Of a DNA stretch of 64,000 nucleotides, positions 8,313 to 16,879 are shown one piece after another. A program made the translations under genes and the position numbers. The DNA is from Methylopumilus sp003533095 (lineage in GTDB: Bacteria > Pseudomonadota > Gammaproteobacteria > Burkholderiales > Methylophilaceae). Below the pieces are notes generated by a model, which saw only the letters and a program-made list of their open reading frames with translations, was not told where the DNA came from and did no database searches. Where the stretch lies: positions 1-64,000 of the forward strand of contig CAXBPZ010000001.1 in NCBI GenBank assembly GCA_963977845.1, given 5' to 3'. Each line of letters begins with the position of its first letter. The stretch's first letter is position 1.

Positions 8313-9547
8313 CGTTGCTGAAGTCGTAAAGACATTTTCTTTAAAAATTTCATCGCCACTTTAGGTTCGTCGGCCAGCATCATTTCTAGATGCACTTTTG
8401 GAATTGTAATAATTTCTGAATCATTTGAAGTCGATACGGCTGAAGCAATAGTTGGTGTTTCATTTAATACCGCCATCTCACCAAAGTATTCATGAGCCTT
8501 TAAAGAGCGAATCAATCGACCATCCTGAACAAGATTAACCGAGCCTTGAACAATGTAGTAGACATTATGTTCGCGATTACCTTGTTCAAAAATTATTTCA
8601 CTTTTCTTATAAATTTTTCCATAGCGTGAAGCAAGATAATGAACAAAGGAACTTGAAAGAGGAATAGAATCATCAAATAATTTTTTTAATAACAACATAT
8701 CTTTTTTATGCAGTGTTGCCATAAGTTCTACACCAAGTAAATAAGAGGCGATATTAAGATAAAGCCAAATGAGCGAAATAAAAAGATTTCGCATGCCACC
8801 AAAAAAAGTACCATAGGATTGACTCAATGATAGAAAGATATCGAATGTTGATCTGAGCACAAGCCATAAGAAAGCAGTTAGTAGCGAACCAAAAATAATA
8901 TGTTTTACATTGACTTTGATCGGGAAAAAAAATCGATTAAAAAGTGCTAAAGACAAAACAACAAATAAAAATGAACTCACGAGATAGATTGTTTGTGAAT
9001 TTACAAAGCTCAAATACTCTCCAAAGAATATGGCGGCTTTTTGAAAGATCATTCCGGATAAAGTAAAAAAGAAAAAAAGTAAGAGGATGCCAATAATAGC
9101 CACGATATCTCGAATTTTACTTTTTAGAAATGATGGGTCCTCTTCAGTTGCTGAAATAATGAGAAGGCTTGCTCGAAGAGAGCTTGTAAGCGGTGTGGCT
9201 GCCCATAATAAAATTAAAGTACCTAGGATACCCCATGCTTTTGTATGGCTTGATACCTTGTATACTTCAAGCATAATTTTTTTGCTTATTTGTGGTAACA
9301 AATCACTTGTAAGAAGTGCTAATTTTCCTAATGCAAATTCAGAATTCACTAACCAATGACTTAAGAAAAAGAAAATTAGAAGGATCATTGGAATGAGCGC
9401 AAAGAGAGAAAAGAAAGATAACGATGCTGTTAAGCCAAAGACATTGTGTCGCTTACATCCTGCAAATGTTTCTTTCATCATAAAAATGGGAAGTGACTCA
9501 TCTTTTTTCTGATAAAGATTTTTAAAAAGTGGATGCAATTTAATCAT
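8309..9547 (-). CDS. YihY/BrkB membrane protein fused to a cyclic-nucleotide-binding-like domain
   Basis: A 412-residue protein. The first 285 residues are a YihY/BrkB (UPF0761) domain with about six membrane segments; the FGLTASLSFFSLFALIPM signature is at about 37-55. Residues 308-410 form a cNMP-binding beta-roll: EIIFEQGNREHNVYYIVQG, then FGEMAVLNETPTIASA in the phosphate-binding-cassette position. The Glu of the cassette is there but the Arg that contacts the cyclic phosphate is not obvious, so cAMP binding is doubtful. YihY proteins were once called RNase BN in error. The gene overlaps the upstream pip gene by 1 base, so the two are probably coupled. Confidence 0.8.
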   Translation of the reverse strand: MIKLHPLFKNLYQKKDESLPIFMMKETFAGCKRHNVFGLTASLSFFSLFALIPMILLIFFFLSHWLVNSEFALGKLALLTSDLLPQISKKIMLEVYKVSSHTKAWGILGTLILLWAATPLTSSLRASLLIISATEEDPSFLKSKIRDIVAIIGILLLFFFFTLSGMIFQKAAIFFGEYLSFVNSQTIYLVSSFLFVVLSLALFNRFFFPIKVNVKHIIFGSLLTAFLWLVLRSTFDIFLSLSQSYGTFFGGMRNLFISLIWLYLNIASYLLGVELMATLHKKDMLLLKKLFDDSIPLSSSFVHYLASRYGKIYKKSEIIFEQGNREHNVYYIVQGSVNLVQDGRLIRSLKAHEYFGEMAVLNETPTIASAVSTSNDSEIITIPKVHLEMMLADEPKVAMKFLKKMSLRLQQR

Positions 9548-10512
9548 TATGATAATGCTCTATAGTGATTAGTCGCTTTAATGAGCTCACTTGTCATTGA
9601 GGGCTCTGAAGCTGAGTGTCCTGCATCAGGCACCATAATGAAATTTGCATGTGGCATATGCTGATGAAGTTCGTACGCTGTGATTGGTGGGCACACCATA
9701 TCGTATCGACCTTGAATAATTGTTGTAGGAACTTCTTTTAATTTTTTAACTTCTTCCAATATTTTTTTGCCATCGATGAAGCATTCATCTTTAATGTAAT
9801 GAAGTTGAACGCGTGCTCGTGCTATTTCGTTTTGAATATCATCATCTGTTAAGGGTTTATTTTCCTCTAGTTGAGGTAGAAGTTTCAAAAGACTGCCTTC
9901 GAAACGATTCCAAGCAATGGAAGCTGGACCGCTAATTTTTAAATCATTTGAGAATACGAGCTCAGTGTAACTTTTTATAAGATCGTTACGTTTAGATTCT
10001 TCTAGAAAATCAAGAAGCGTTCGATGCGCTTCAGGAAAAAAAGATTTCACTTCATTTAGAAACCAATCAAGTTCTGTTTTGCGGCTTAAGAAGATGCCTC
10101 GCAAAATGAGTGCTTTGACGGCATGAGCATATTGAGTTGCATAAGCTAACGCGAGAGCGCTGCCCCAAGAGCCTCCAAAAATAATCCAATGATTAATCTT
10201 GAGATATTCTCGAATCGCTTCCATGTCGGAGATAAGTTCTGCCGTAGTGTTCGCAGTTGTTTCTCCTAAAGGTTTGCTTTGTCCGCATCCTCTTTGATCA
10301 AAAAGGATGATTTGATAGTGTTTTGGATCAAAAAATTGTCTTTGTTTAGGATTGGTTCCGCCACCAGGCCCGCCGTGAAGAAAAATAATAGGTTTTCCAT
10401 GGGGATTTCCAGAAAGCTCAACATAAATTTTATGTCCATGGGGTCTTTCTATCCAAACCTCAAGATAGGGTGAAATCTCTGGATATAAGGTATATAAAGA
10501 TTCAGTTGGCAT
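9547..10512 (-). CDS. pip: Proline iminopeptidase
   Basis: A 321-residue alpha/beta-hydrolase of the S33 family. It has the oxyanion HGGPGGG motif at about residues 46-52, DQRGCGQS at 72-79, and the nucleophile Ser115 in GGSWGS. The Asp (QGRYDMVCPP) and His (DAGHSASEP) of the triad are near the C-terminus. The enzyme removes N-terminal proline from peptides in the cytoplasm. The length equals the family norm (about 315). It starts a minus-strand pair with the YihY fusion and diverges from xoxF. Confidence 0.92.
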   Translation of the reverse strand: MPTESLYTLYPEISPYLEVWIERPHGHKIYVELSGNPHGKPIIFLHGGPGGGTNPKQRQFFDPKHYQIILFDQRGCGQSKPLGETTANTTAELISDMEAIREYLKINHWIIFGGSWGSALALAYATQYAHAVKALILRGIFLSRKTELDWFLNEVKSFFPEAHRTLLDFLEESKRNDLIKSYTELVFSNDLKISGPASIAWNRFEGSLLKLLPQLEENKPLTDDDIQNEIARARVQLHYIKDECFIDGKKILEEVKKLKEVPTTIIQGRYDMVCPPITAYELHQHMPHANFIMVPDAGHSASEPSMTSELIKATNHYRALS

Positions 10513-10626
10513 AGAAAAATTTTGTCTTTCTTATTGATTTTATTAGATATTTTAACAACTTTAGGAAAGTTCAGGAATAATTAAAATTTGGACTTAAAAA
10601 AATGTTAATAAATTGTAACTAAATTG

Positions 10627-10655
10627 TTGCAATTCTAAAAAAAGAGGCATATATT
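10627..10655 (+). promoter_or_regulatory. Sigma-70-type promoter for xoxF
   Basis: TTGCAA (10627-10632) and TATATT (10650-10655) are separated by exactly 17 bases. Transcription would start near 10662, giving a leader of about 135 bases before the xoxF ATG at 10797. Confidence 0.65.
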
Positions 10656-10723
10656 AAGCATCAAGCATAAGTGAAATTGTGCTGAAAGTAAGCCTTCGAA
10701 GCACCTTCGAGTCTTAAAGTAAA

Positions 10724-10744
10724 ACACTTTAAAATTTAAAGTGT
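10724..10744 (+). promoter_or_regulatory. Perfect inverted repeat in the xoxF leader
   Basis: ACACTTTAAA and TTTAAAGTGT are perfect inverted copies around one central A. It lies about 62 bases downstream of the predicted transcription start. It could be a protein-binding operator or an RNA hairpin in the leader; the sequence alone does not decide. Confidence 0.5.
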
Positions 10745-10796
10745 CTAGAGAGTTTACTTCTTTTTAAAACCCTTAGTAAAAACTATGGAGATTTAT

Positions 10797-12674
10797 ATGA
10801 AACTTAATAAAATCAAGTTAGCTCTTGGTTTAGTAGCTGGTCTTTCAGTGGCAATGCCAATGATTGCTTCAGCAGCTGCTGATCAAGAAAAAGCAATTGC
10901 TAATGCTGATAACTGGGCAGCACCACGCGGTGACTACACAAATCAAGCACACAGCAAATTAACACAAATTAATCAAGGTAACGTAAAAAACCTTAAAGCA
11001 GCATGGACATTCGCAACCGGTGTAAACCGTGGTCACGAAGGTGCTCCTCTCGTTATTGGTAACATGATGTATGTTCATACAGCATTCCCAAATAACGTTT
11101 ATGCGCTTGACTTAAACGACAATCAAAAAATCGTTTGGTCTTACTTCCCAAAACAAGATCCATCAGTTCAAGCAGTTCTCTGCTGTGACAACGTTTCACG
11201 TGGTCTTGGTTATGGCGACGGTAAAATCATGTTACAACAAAACGATGGTACTTTAGTTGCTCTAGATGCTGCATCTGGTAAAAAAGTATGGGACGTTAAA
11301 AACACTGACCCTAAAGTTGGTGCTACAAACACAAACGCTCCACACGTAATTAAAGACAAAGTTTTAACAGGCTGTTCTGGTGCTGAATTCGGTGTTCGTT
11401 GCTTTATGGCAGCTTACAACTTAAAAGACGGCTCATTAGCTTGGAAAGCTTACTCAACAGGTCCCGATTCTGAAGTATTAATCGGTAAAGACTTCAACAA
11501 AGAAAACCCACTCTACTCAGCATTATCAGTCTATGAAGACGTTAATGGTGGTAACAAACAAGGCGGTTCATTCAAGAAAATTGATACTGCTAAGTTAAAA
11601 GGTGGTGAAAAAGATCTTGGCGTTAAAACATGGTTGAAACCACAAGCAGTTAAAGATGGTTGGCAACATGGTGGTGGCTCTGTATGGGGCTGGTGGCCAT
11701 ATGATCCAAAAACAAACTTAGTGTACTACGGTACAGGTAACCCATCAGTTTGGAACCCAGATGTACGTCCAGGCGACAATAAATGGTCTATGACTGTTTT
11801 CGCACGTGACTTAAACACTGGCGTTGCACGCTGGGGTATGCAAATGACTCCACATGACGAGTGGGATTACGACGGTATTAACGAAGTGATCTTATTTGAC
11901 AATGGTGGTAAGACATATGCATGGCACCATGACCGTAACGGTTTTGCTTATACATGGCAAGCTGACAACGGTACTTTAGTTGCTGCAGAAAAAGTACATC
12001 CATTTGTTAACTGGGCAACTGATGTTGACAAAAAATCTGGTGTACCTAACAAGTTAGCTACAGCTTCTACACACCAAGACTACAATGCTAAGGGTGTTTG
12101 CCCAGCTGCATTGGGTACAAAAGACCAACAACCAGCTGCTTACTCACCTAAGACTGGCTTGATCTACACACCACTCAACCACGTATGTATGACATACGAA
12201 CCAGTTGAGTCTAAGTATGTAGCAGGTCAACCATGGGTTGGTGCAACATTAACTATGTTTGCTGGTCCAGACGGTGTTATGGGTGGCTTCGGCGCTTATG
12301 ATCCAATGACTAACAAAAAAGCTTGGTACAACAAAGAGAAATTCTCAGCTTGGGGCGGTGCTTTAACAACTGCTTCAGACTTAGTTTTCTACGGTACTCT
12401 TGACCGTTGGTTCAAAGCTCTTGACGCTAAGTCAGGTAAAGAACTTTGGAAATTCCAAGTGGGTTCTGGTGTGATTGGTAATGCATTCACATATACAAAC
12501 GGTGGCAAACAATACGTTGGTGTTTTATCAGGTATTGGTGGTTGGGCTGGCGTTGCGATGAACCTTGGCTTAACTAACCCAACAGACGCTCTTGGTGCTG
12601 CTGGTGGTTATGCTGAACTTACTAAGTACAATGCTGCTCCTGGCGGCGGTGCTTTAACAGTATTTAGCCTATAA
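10797..12674 (+). CDS. xoxF: Lanthanide-dependent PQQ methanol dehydrogenase, XoxF
   Basis: A 625-residue periplasmic quinoprotein that oxidises methanol, using PQQ and a rare-earth ion. It has a signal peptide (cleavage near ASA, residues 24-26), the vicinal Cys129-Cys130 next to PQQ, and metal ligands that fit Glu197 (GAEFG), Asn315 (GTGNP) and catalytic Asp357. Asp359 in WDYDG is the extra aspartate that marks lanthanide XoxF enzymes; MxaF has Ala there. The ATG at 10797 follows GGAG with good spacing; an in-frame ATG 12 bases earlier overlaps that site. Codon use (AAC, GAC, TAC, TTC, GGT) is unlike neighbours and typical of very high expression. Clade XoxF4 is likely for this lineage but not proven. 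Confidence 0.97.
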   Translation: MKLNKIKLALGLVAGLSVAMPMIASAAADQEKAIANADNWAAPRGDYTNQAHSKLTQINQGNVKNLKAAWTFATGVNRGHEGAPLVIGNMMYVHTAFPNNVYALDLNDNQKIVWSYFPKQDPSVQAVLCCDNVSRGLGYGDGKIMLQQNDGTLVALDAASGKKVWDVKNTDPKVGATNTNAPHVIKDKVLTGCSGAEFGVRCFMAAYNLKDGSLAWKAYSTGPDSEVLIGKDFNKENPLYSALSVYEDVNGGNKQGGSFKKIDTAKLKGGEKDLGVKTWLKPQAVKDGWQHGGGSVWGWWPYDPKTNLVYYGTGNPSVWNPDVRPGDNKWSMTVFARDLNTGVARWGMQMTPHDEWDYDGINEVILFDNGGKTYAWHHDRNGFAYTWQADNGTLVAAEKVHPFVNWATDVDKKSGVPNKLATASTHQDYNAKGVCPAALGTKDQQPAAYSPKTGLIYTPLNHVCMTYEPVESKYVAGQPWVGATLTMFAGPDGVMGGFGAYDPMTNKKAWYNKEKFSAWGGALTTASDLVFYGTLDRWFKALDAKSGKELWKFQVGSGVIGNAFTYTNGGKQYVGVLSGIGGWAGVAMNLGLTNPTDALGAAGGYAELTKYNAAPGGGALTVFSL

Positions 12675-12724
12675 TTAATCGAAAGATTTTTTATAGAACT
12701 AACTGTTAGTTAGTATGTCCTATA

Positions 12725-12755
12725 AACACCCCGCTTTCGAGCGGGGTGTTTTTTT
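12725..12755 (+). terminator. Strong terminator after xoxF
   Basis: An 11-bp stem AACACCCCGCT / AGCGGGGTGTT closed by a TTCG tetraloop is followed by seven or more T. It separates xoxF from xoxJ. Confidence 0.92.
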
Positions 12756-12791
12756 ATAGGACCCACGATATTTAACTGGTAAGGAAAAAAA

Positions 12792-13649
12792 ATGTTTAAA
12801 AAAATTGCTTTGTTTTTATGTGTAATTCAAACGGCTTATATGAGTTCGGTATTTGCAGCCGGCGCCGATCGTGAAGATGGTCTGCCAGGCATGCCTTATC
12901 AGCAAACTGATCCCAGCGAATTTAAAGTCTGTGCTGATCCAGACAATATGCCTTACTCCACTCAAAAGGGCGAAGGTTTTGAAAATAAAATCGCAGAACT
13001 CTTGGCAAAAGATTTAGGGAAAACTTTAACCTATGAATTTTGGCTTGATCGACAAGGGTATTTAAGAAATACGATTAATGCACAACGCTGTGACGTCATT
13101 ATTGGTATGGGCAGTGAGGTAGATAACCTACGCACCTCTAAGCCTTATTATCGCTCAGGGTATGTTTTCGTTTATCGCAAATCAAGTAATTACAATATTA
13201 AAGATTGGGATTCTGAAGATCTTAGAAAAGGCATCATTGGTATTGTCGGCCAAAGCCCTCCAACCATTCCTTTAAACGACCATAATTTAATGGCTAATGC
13301 GAGACCATATCGTCTTCAACGTGATTTAAATTTACCTCCAAGTTTTATTGTGGACGATTTAATTGCTGGAAAAATTGATATTGCTATTGTTTGGGGTCCT
13401 ATCGGCGGATACTTCGCTAAACAATCAAAAGAGCCTCTTGTAGTCGTCCCTATTCCTGAGTATCAAGATAAGAATATTAAAGGTAAAGAGGAATGGAATA
13501 TTTCTGTTGCAGTTCGTAAAAAAGATAAAGAACGCATGGCGATGATTCAAGGTGCATTAGACCGTAATCAAGATAAAATTTTGAAGATTTTGGATGAGTA
13601 TGGTATCCCTCATAAGCCCGTGGTTCTAGGCGAGAAGGTTGGTAACTAA
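12792..13649 (+). CDS. xoxJ: XoxJ-like periplasmic substrate-binding-protein homologue
   Basis: A 285-residue exported protein of the MxaJ/XoxJ family (quinoprotein-dehydrogenase-associated, SBP type 3 fold). It has a signal peptide of about 22 residues (cleavage near VFA-AG), the FKVCADPDNMPYS opening strand, and the RCDVIIGMGSEVDNLRTSKPYYRSGYVF segment typical of SBP3 proteins. MxaJ/XoxJ proteins are needed for active dehydrogenase, probably by helping the apoenzyme mature; direct ligand transport is unlikely. It sits between xoxF and xoxG, the usual xoxFJG set in another order. AAGGA before the ATG supports the start. Confidence 0.88.
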   Translation: MFKKIALFLCVIQTAYMSSVFAAGADREDGLPGMPYQQTDPSEFKVCADPDNMPYSTQKGEGFENKIAELLAKDLGKTLTYEFWLDRQGYLRNTINAQRCDVIIGMGSEVDNLRTSKPYYRSGYVFVYRKSSNYNIKDWDSEDLRKGIIGIVGQSPPTIPLNDHNLMANARPYRLQRDLNLPPSFIVDDLIAGKIDIAIVWGPIGGYFAKQSKEPLVVVPIPEYQDKNIKGKEEWNISVAVRKKDKERMAMIQGALDRNQDKILKILDEYGIPHKPVVLGEKVGN

Positions 13650-13657
13650 AGTTAAAA

Positions 13658-13682
13658 AAAGTCACCCTAAATGGGTGACTTT
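13658..13682 (+). terminator. Hairpin after xoxJ
   Basis: A 10-bp stem AAAGTCACCC / GGGTGACTTT with loop TAAAT lies 8 bases after the xoxJ stop. The following T-run is short (TTTATA), so it may be a weak terminator or an mRNA 3' stabiliser. Confidence 0.6.
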
Positions 13683-13805
13683 ATAACGAAAAATGAGTAA
13701 GATTACTGTCTGTTTTTAAGATTTTTTATTAGTTAAAACGGTTATTTAGAATTTATATTTTTGGGTTGTTGCAATCCAAGATTCACGAAATTTTTAGGAG
13801 AAATT

Positions 13806-14294
13806 ATGTTAGCTAAAAAAATAATTATGTCATCACTTTTAGTTTCTTTGATGACATTTGCAGGTATTGCAACTGCAGACCTTTCATTTGTGAAAACAAC
13901 AGATGGAAGTGCATTAAAAATTGATTCAGCACTATTTGATACACCTGCAGCAAAAGAATTTTTAGCTACTGGTAAGAATCCTTACATTGGCAATGCAGAG
14001 GCAATTGCAAAAGGCAAAAAGATTTTTGGTATGTATTCATGTACACAATGCCATGGTCCAGAAGCTAAAGGTCAAGTAGGCCCTGGCTTAGTAGGCCCTA
14101 CATTCCGCTATCCAAAAGATGCAACAAATAAGGGCATGTTTGAAACAGTATGGAATGGTACCAATGGTGGCATGGGTGCAAAAGGTATTGGCTTAATGGA
14201 TGCCACTGATCCGAAAAATGGCATTACACCTGATGAGCTTCTTAAGGTGATTGCTTGGATTCGCAGTAACGGCACAGTCACTGGCAACGAGTAA
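13806..14294 (+). CDS. xoxG: Periplasmic cytochrome c, electron acceptor of XoxF (XoxG type)
   Basis: A 162-residue monohaem cytochrome c. It has a signal peptide (about 24 residues, cleavage after ATA), the haem site Cys79-Thr-Gln-Cys82-His83, and a probable axial Met123 in NGGMGAKG, the form seen in methanol-dehydrogenase cytochromes cL. It should accept electrons from XoxF and pass them toward the terminal oxidase. The chosen ATG follows TTAGGAG with good spacing; a TTG 45 bases upstream in frame has no ribosome site. It sits downstream of xoxJ, but with its own spacing of 156 bases it may have a separate promoter. Confidence 0.88.
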   Translation: MLAKKIIMSSLLVSLMTFAGIATADLSFVKTTDGSALKIDSALFDTPAAKEFLATGKNPYIGNAEAIAKGKKIFGMYSCTQCHGPEAKGQVGPGLVGPTFRYPKDATNKGMFETVWNGTNGGMGAKGIGLMDATDPKNGITPDELLKVIAWIRSNGTVTGNE

Positions 14295-14325
14295 ACAGAA
14301 CCACTCCTAGTTCTCATAAAAAATA

Positions 14326-14363
14326 AAAAACCACTCCTGTATAATTACAGCAGTGGTTTTTTT
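14326..14363 (+). terminator. Strong terminator after xoxG
   Basis: AAAAACCACT pairs with AGTGGTTTTT; inside, after one mismatch, CTGTA pairs with TACAG around a TAAT loop. A T-run follows. It ends the xox region before the ndh gene. Confidence 0.88.
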
Positions 14364-14387
14364 ATTATCTGTATTTAAGGAAGTAAG

Positions 14388-15695
14388 ATGCATAAAATTG
14401 TGATCGTAGGGGGTGGCGCCGGGGGGTTAGAGCTTGCAACAAGACTTGGTGACACATTAGGCAAAAAGAAAAAAGCCGAAATCACTCTCATTGATTGCAC
14501 AAAAACACATGTTTGGAAGCCATTGCTTCATGAAATCGCTGCTGGGAGTATGAATCCTGATAAGCACGAATTAGAGTACATGGCGCAAGCTCATTGGCAT
14601 CATTTTCGTTTTCGCTTAGGTCGTATGGATCGATTAAATCGTCGAAAAAAAGAAGTTTCGATTGCGCCCTATATAGATGAAGATGGTAAAGAAATTATTC
14701 CAAGAAGAAGTTTTCAATATGACACATTAATTATTTCTGTAGGTAGCACAACAAATGATTTTGGTATTAAAGGTGCTGCGGAATATTCAATTGCCCTAGA
14801 TACGCAAGAACAAGCTGAGGCCTTTCATCAAAAGTTACACCACGCTATTTTAAAAGCACAAACTCAAAAGAAACCAATTCAACCAGGGCAACTAGAAGTT
14901 GTGATTGTTGGTGCAGGCGCGACAGGCGTTGAACTTGCAGCAGAGCTTCATAAAGCAACACGCGAGATGACAGCCTACGGTATTGATCGCGTGAATCCTG
15001 ATCGCGATATTAAAATTTCTATTATTGAAGCAAGCCCTCGTTTATTGCCAGCGCTTCCACAAAAATTATCTCATTCCGTAGAATTAGAATTAAGAAAATT
15101 GCGTGTACATCTTTATATGGGTGAGCGTGTGATTGAAGTATCTGCTAAGGGCGTGAAGACACATAGCAAGCGTTTTATTCCTTCAGCTTTAGTGGTATGG
15201 GCCGCAGGTGTGAAGGCCCCTGACTTTTTAAAAAAAATAGATGGATTAGAAACAAACCGCATCAATCAGCTATTAGTTCATACAACACTTCAAACGACAC
15301 GCGATGATTCCATTTTTGCGTTTGGTGATTGTGCAGCATGTCCCATTGACGGCACAGATCAATTTGTACCACCAAGAGCGCAAGCGGCACATCAGCAAGC
15401 ATCATTACTTTTTAAGTCTATGAAGTTGCGAGTTAAAGGTAAAACAAATTTACCTCAATATACTTATAAAGATTATGGGTCACTCGTGAATATGGGTGAA
15501 TATTCAACAGTAGGAAATTTAATGGGTTCATTGATGGGTGGATCAATGTTTATCGAAGGTTTTGTTGCAAGACTGATGTATCAGTCCCTCTATAAAATGC
15601 ATTTAATGGCGCTTCATGGATTCATGAGTACCGCTCTTCAGACATTAGCTCGCATTATTACTCGTCGTACTGAGGCGCAAGTTAAGTTGCACTAA
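14388..15695 (+). CDS. ndh: Type II NADH dehydrogenase (NDH-2) family FAD oxidoreductase
   Basis: A 435-residue flavoprotein with two Rossmann motifs: IVIVGGGAGGLELA at residues 4-17 for FAD and VVIVGAGATGVELAAEL at about 168-184 for NAD(P)H. FAFGDCA near residue 312 is the second FAD contact, and the C-terminal 60 residues are hydrophobic/amphipathic and would attach it to the membrane. NDH-2 passes electrons from NADH to quinone without pumping protons. Its place just after the methanol-oxidation genes suggests it reoxidises NADH from formate oxidation, but that is an inference. It overlaps the convergent lplT by 4 bases. Confidence 0.85.
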   Translation: MHKIVIVGGGAGGLELATRLGDTLGKKKKAEITLIDCTKTHVWKPLLHEIAAGSMNPDKHELEYMAQAHWHHFRFRLGRMDRLNRRKKEVSIAPYIDEDGKEIIPRRSFQYDTLIISVGSTTNDFGIKGAAEYSIALDTQEQAEAFHQKLHHAILKAQTQKKPIQPGQLEVVIVGAGATGVELAAELHKATREMTAYGIDRVNPDRDIKISIIEASPRLLPALPQKLSHSVELELRKLRVHLYMGERVIEVSAKGVKTHSKRFIPSALVVWAAGVKAPDFLKKIDGLETNRINQLLVHTTLQTTRDDSIFAFGDCAACPIDGTDQFVPPRAQAAHQQASLLFKSMKLRVKGKTNLPQYTYKDYGSLVNMGEYSTVGNLMGSLMGGSMFIEGFVARLMYQSLYKMHLMALHGFMSTALQTLARIITRRTEAQVKLH

Positions 15696-16879
15696 ATAAT
15701 TTTTTTATAGTGCTTATAAATTGCCAGCATAGTCACACTAACAAAAAAACCTAGGAGAAGGATAATGCTGTTAATAGAGAGCTCTTCTCGGACCATCCAA
15801 GTATAAGTTCCGCTTAACAGAAGAATACCAATATTCTCATTGAAATTCTGAACAGCAATAGAGTGTCCTGCACCAATAAGCAAGTGGCCGCGATGTTGCA
15901 AAAGCGCATTCAAGGGCACAATAAAAAATCCACTTAATGCACCAATTAGCAAAAAGATGAGACTGGCAATATACCAGTTGTGAATTACTATCATGCTCAT
16001 CACAAAGCCTCCCATGAGAACACCAGCAGGAAGTACTCTTACAGAATCCTTAAGGCTAATATATCGAGCTGCGACAACTGATCCAATCGCAATACCAAAA
16101 GCAACCATGGCGGTTAAGCGTGTTGATTCTTCTAAATTAAACTGCAGTGCATAACTTGCCCAGGCAATAACAATTAATCTAAGTGAAGCACCCGCTCCCC
16201 AGAAAAGTGTAGTGACAGCAAGCGATAATTGACCTTCAGGATCTTTCCATAAAACTCTAAATGCATGCCAAAAATCTTTCACCATAAACCATGGATTTTT
16301 TTTTGGTAATTTATGGTCAATGGGGAGTGTTGGAATGTAGCGATTAAAAATAGCTGCAAGTAAATATAGTCCTGTGATAATGATGATAGCTACTAAAGGA
16401 TCAAACTGAGCTAGCGCACCACCAATAATTGATCCTAAAATAATTGCAAACACTGTTGAGCCCTCCATCCAGCCATTTGCCATCACGAGCTCTTTAGGGG
16501 GAAGCAGCTCCGTTAAAATTCCATATTTAGCAGGGGAGTATGCCGCGGCTCCGACACCTACGATTGCGTATGCATAAAGTGGCTGCATGCCAAGCAACAT
16601 AGACAAACTTCCAATAAATTTAATGGCATTGGAATAAAACATCACTCGACCTTTAGGGAATGCGTCAGCAATACCTCCTACGAATGGCGCCAAAATAATA
16701 TAAGAGATTACAAAGAACTGCAGGAGAAGAGGTTGATGCCAATGAGGGGAATTGAGTTTAGCGAGTAATGCGATTGCTGCAAATAAAAGTGCATTGTCAG
16801 CAAGTGCTGATAAAAATTGTGCAATGAGTAAAGGAATGAATCCTTTAGAAGCCTTAAATTTAAAGAGTTTCAGCAGCAT
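15692..16879 (-). CDS. lplT: Major-facilitator transporter, LplT (lysophospholipid flippase) type
   Basis: A 395-residue MFS protein with about 12 membrane segments. The N-terminus (PLLIAQFLSALADNALLFAAIALL) and AFPKGRVMFYSN in the loop after helix 2 match LplT, which moves lysophospholipids inward across the inner membrane. The length equals E. coli LplT (397). In E. coli the partner acyltransferase gene aas follows; here it is absent from the region. The start ATG lies inside the end of phoH (20-base overlap), so translation is probably coupled. Confidence 0.8.
   Translation of the reverse strand: MLLKLFKFKASKGFIPLLIAQFLSALADNALLFAAIALLAKLNSPHWHQPLLLQFFVISYIILAPFVGGIADAFPKGRVMFYSNAIKFIGSLSMLLGMQPLYAYAIVGVGAAAYSPAKYGILTELLPPKELVMANGWMEGSTVFAIILGSIIGGALAQFDPLVAIIIITGLYLLAAIFNRYIPTLPIDHKLPKKNPWFMVKDFWHAFRVLWKDPEGQLSLAVTTLFWGAGASLRLIVIAWASYALQFNLEESTRLTAMVAFGIAIGSVVAARYISLKDSVRVLPAGVLMGGFVMSMIVIHNWYIASLIFLLIGALSGFFIVPLNALLQHRGHLLIGAGHSIAVQNFNENIGILLLSGTYTWMVREELSINSIILLLGFFVSVTMLAIYKHYKKII

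Noticed and set aside
10785..10796. An upstream in-frame ATG for xoxF
   Set aside because: It overlaps the GGAG that serves the ATG at 10797, and the downstream start gives a normal signal peptide.
13761..13805. A TTG start giving cytochrome XoxG an extra 15 residues
   Set aside because: There is no ribosome site before it and it would place residues ahead of a clean signal peptide; GGAG precedes the ATG at 13806.
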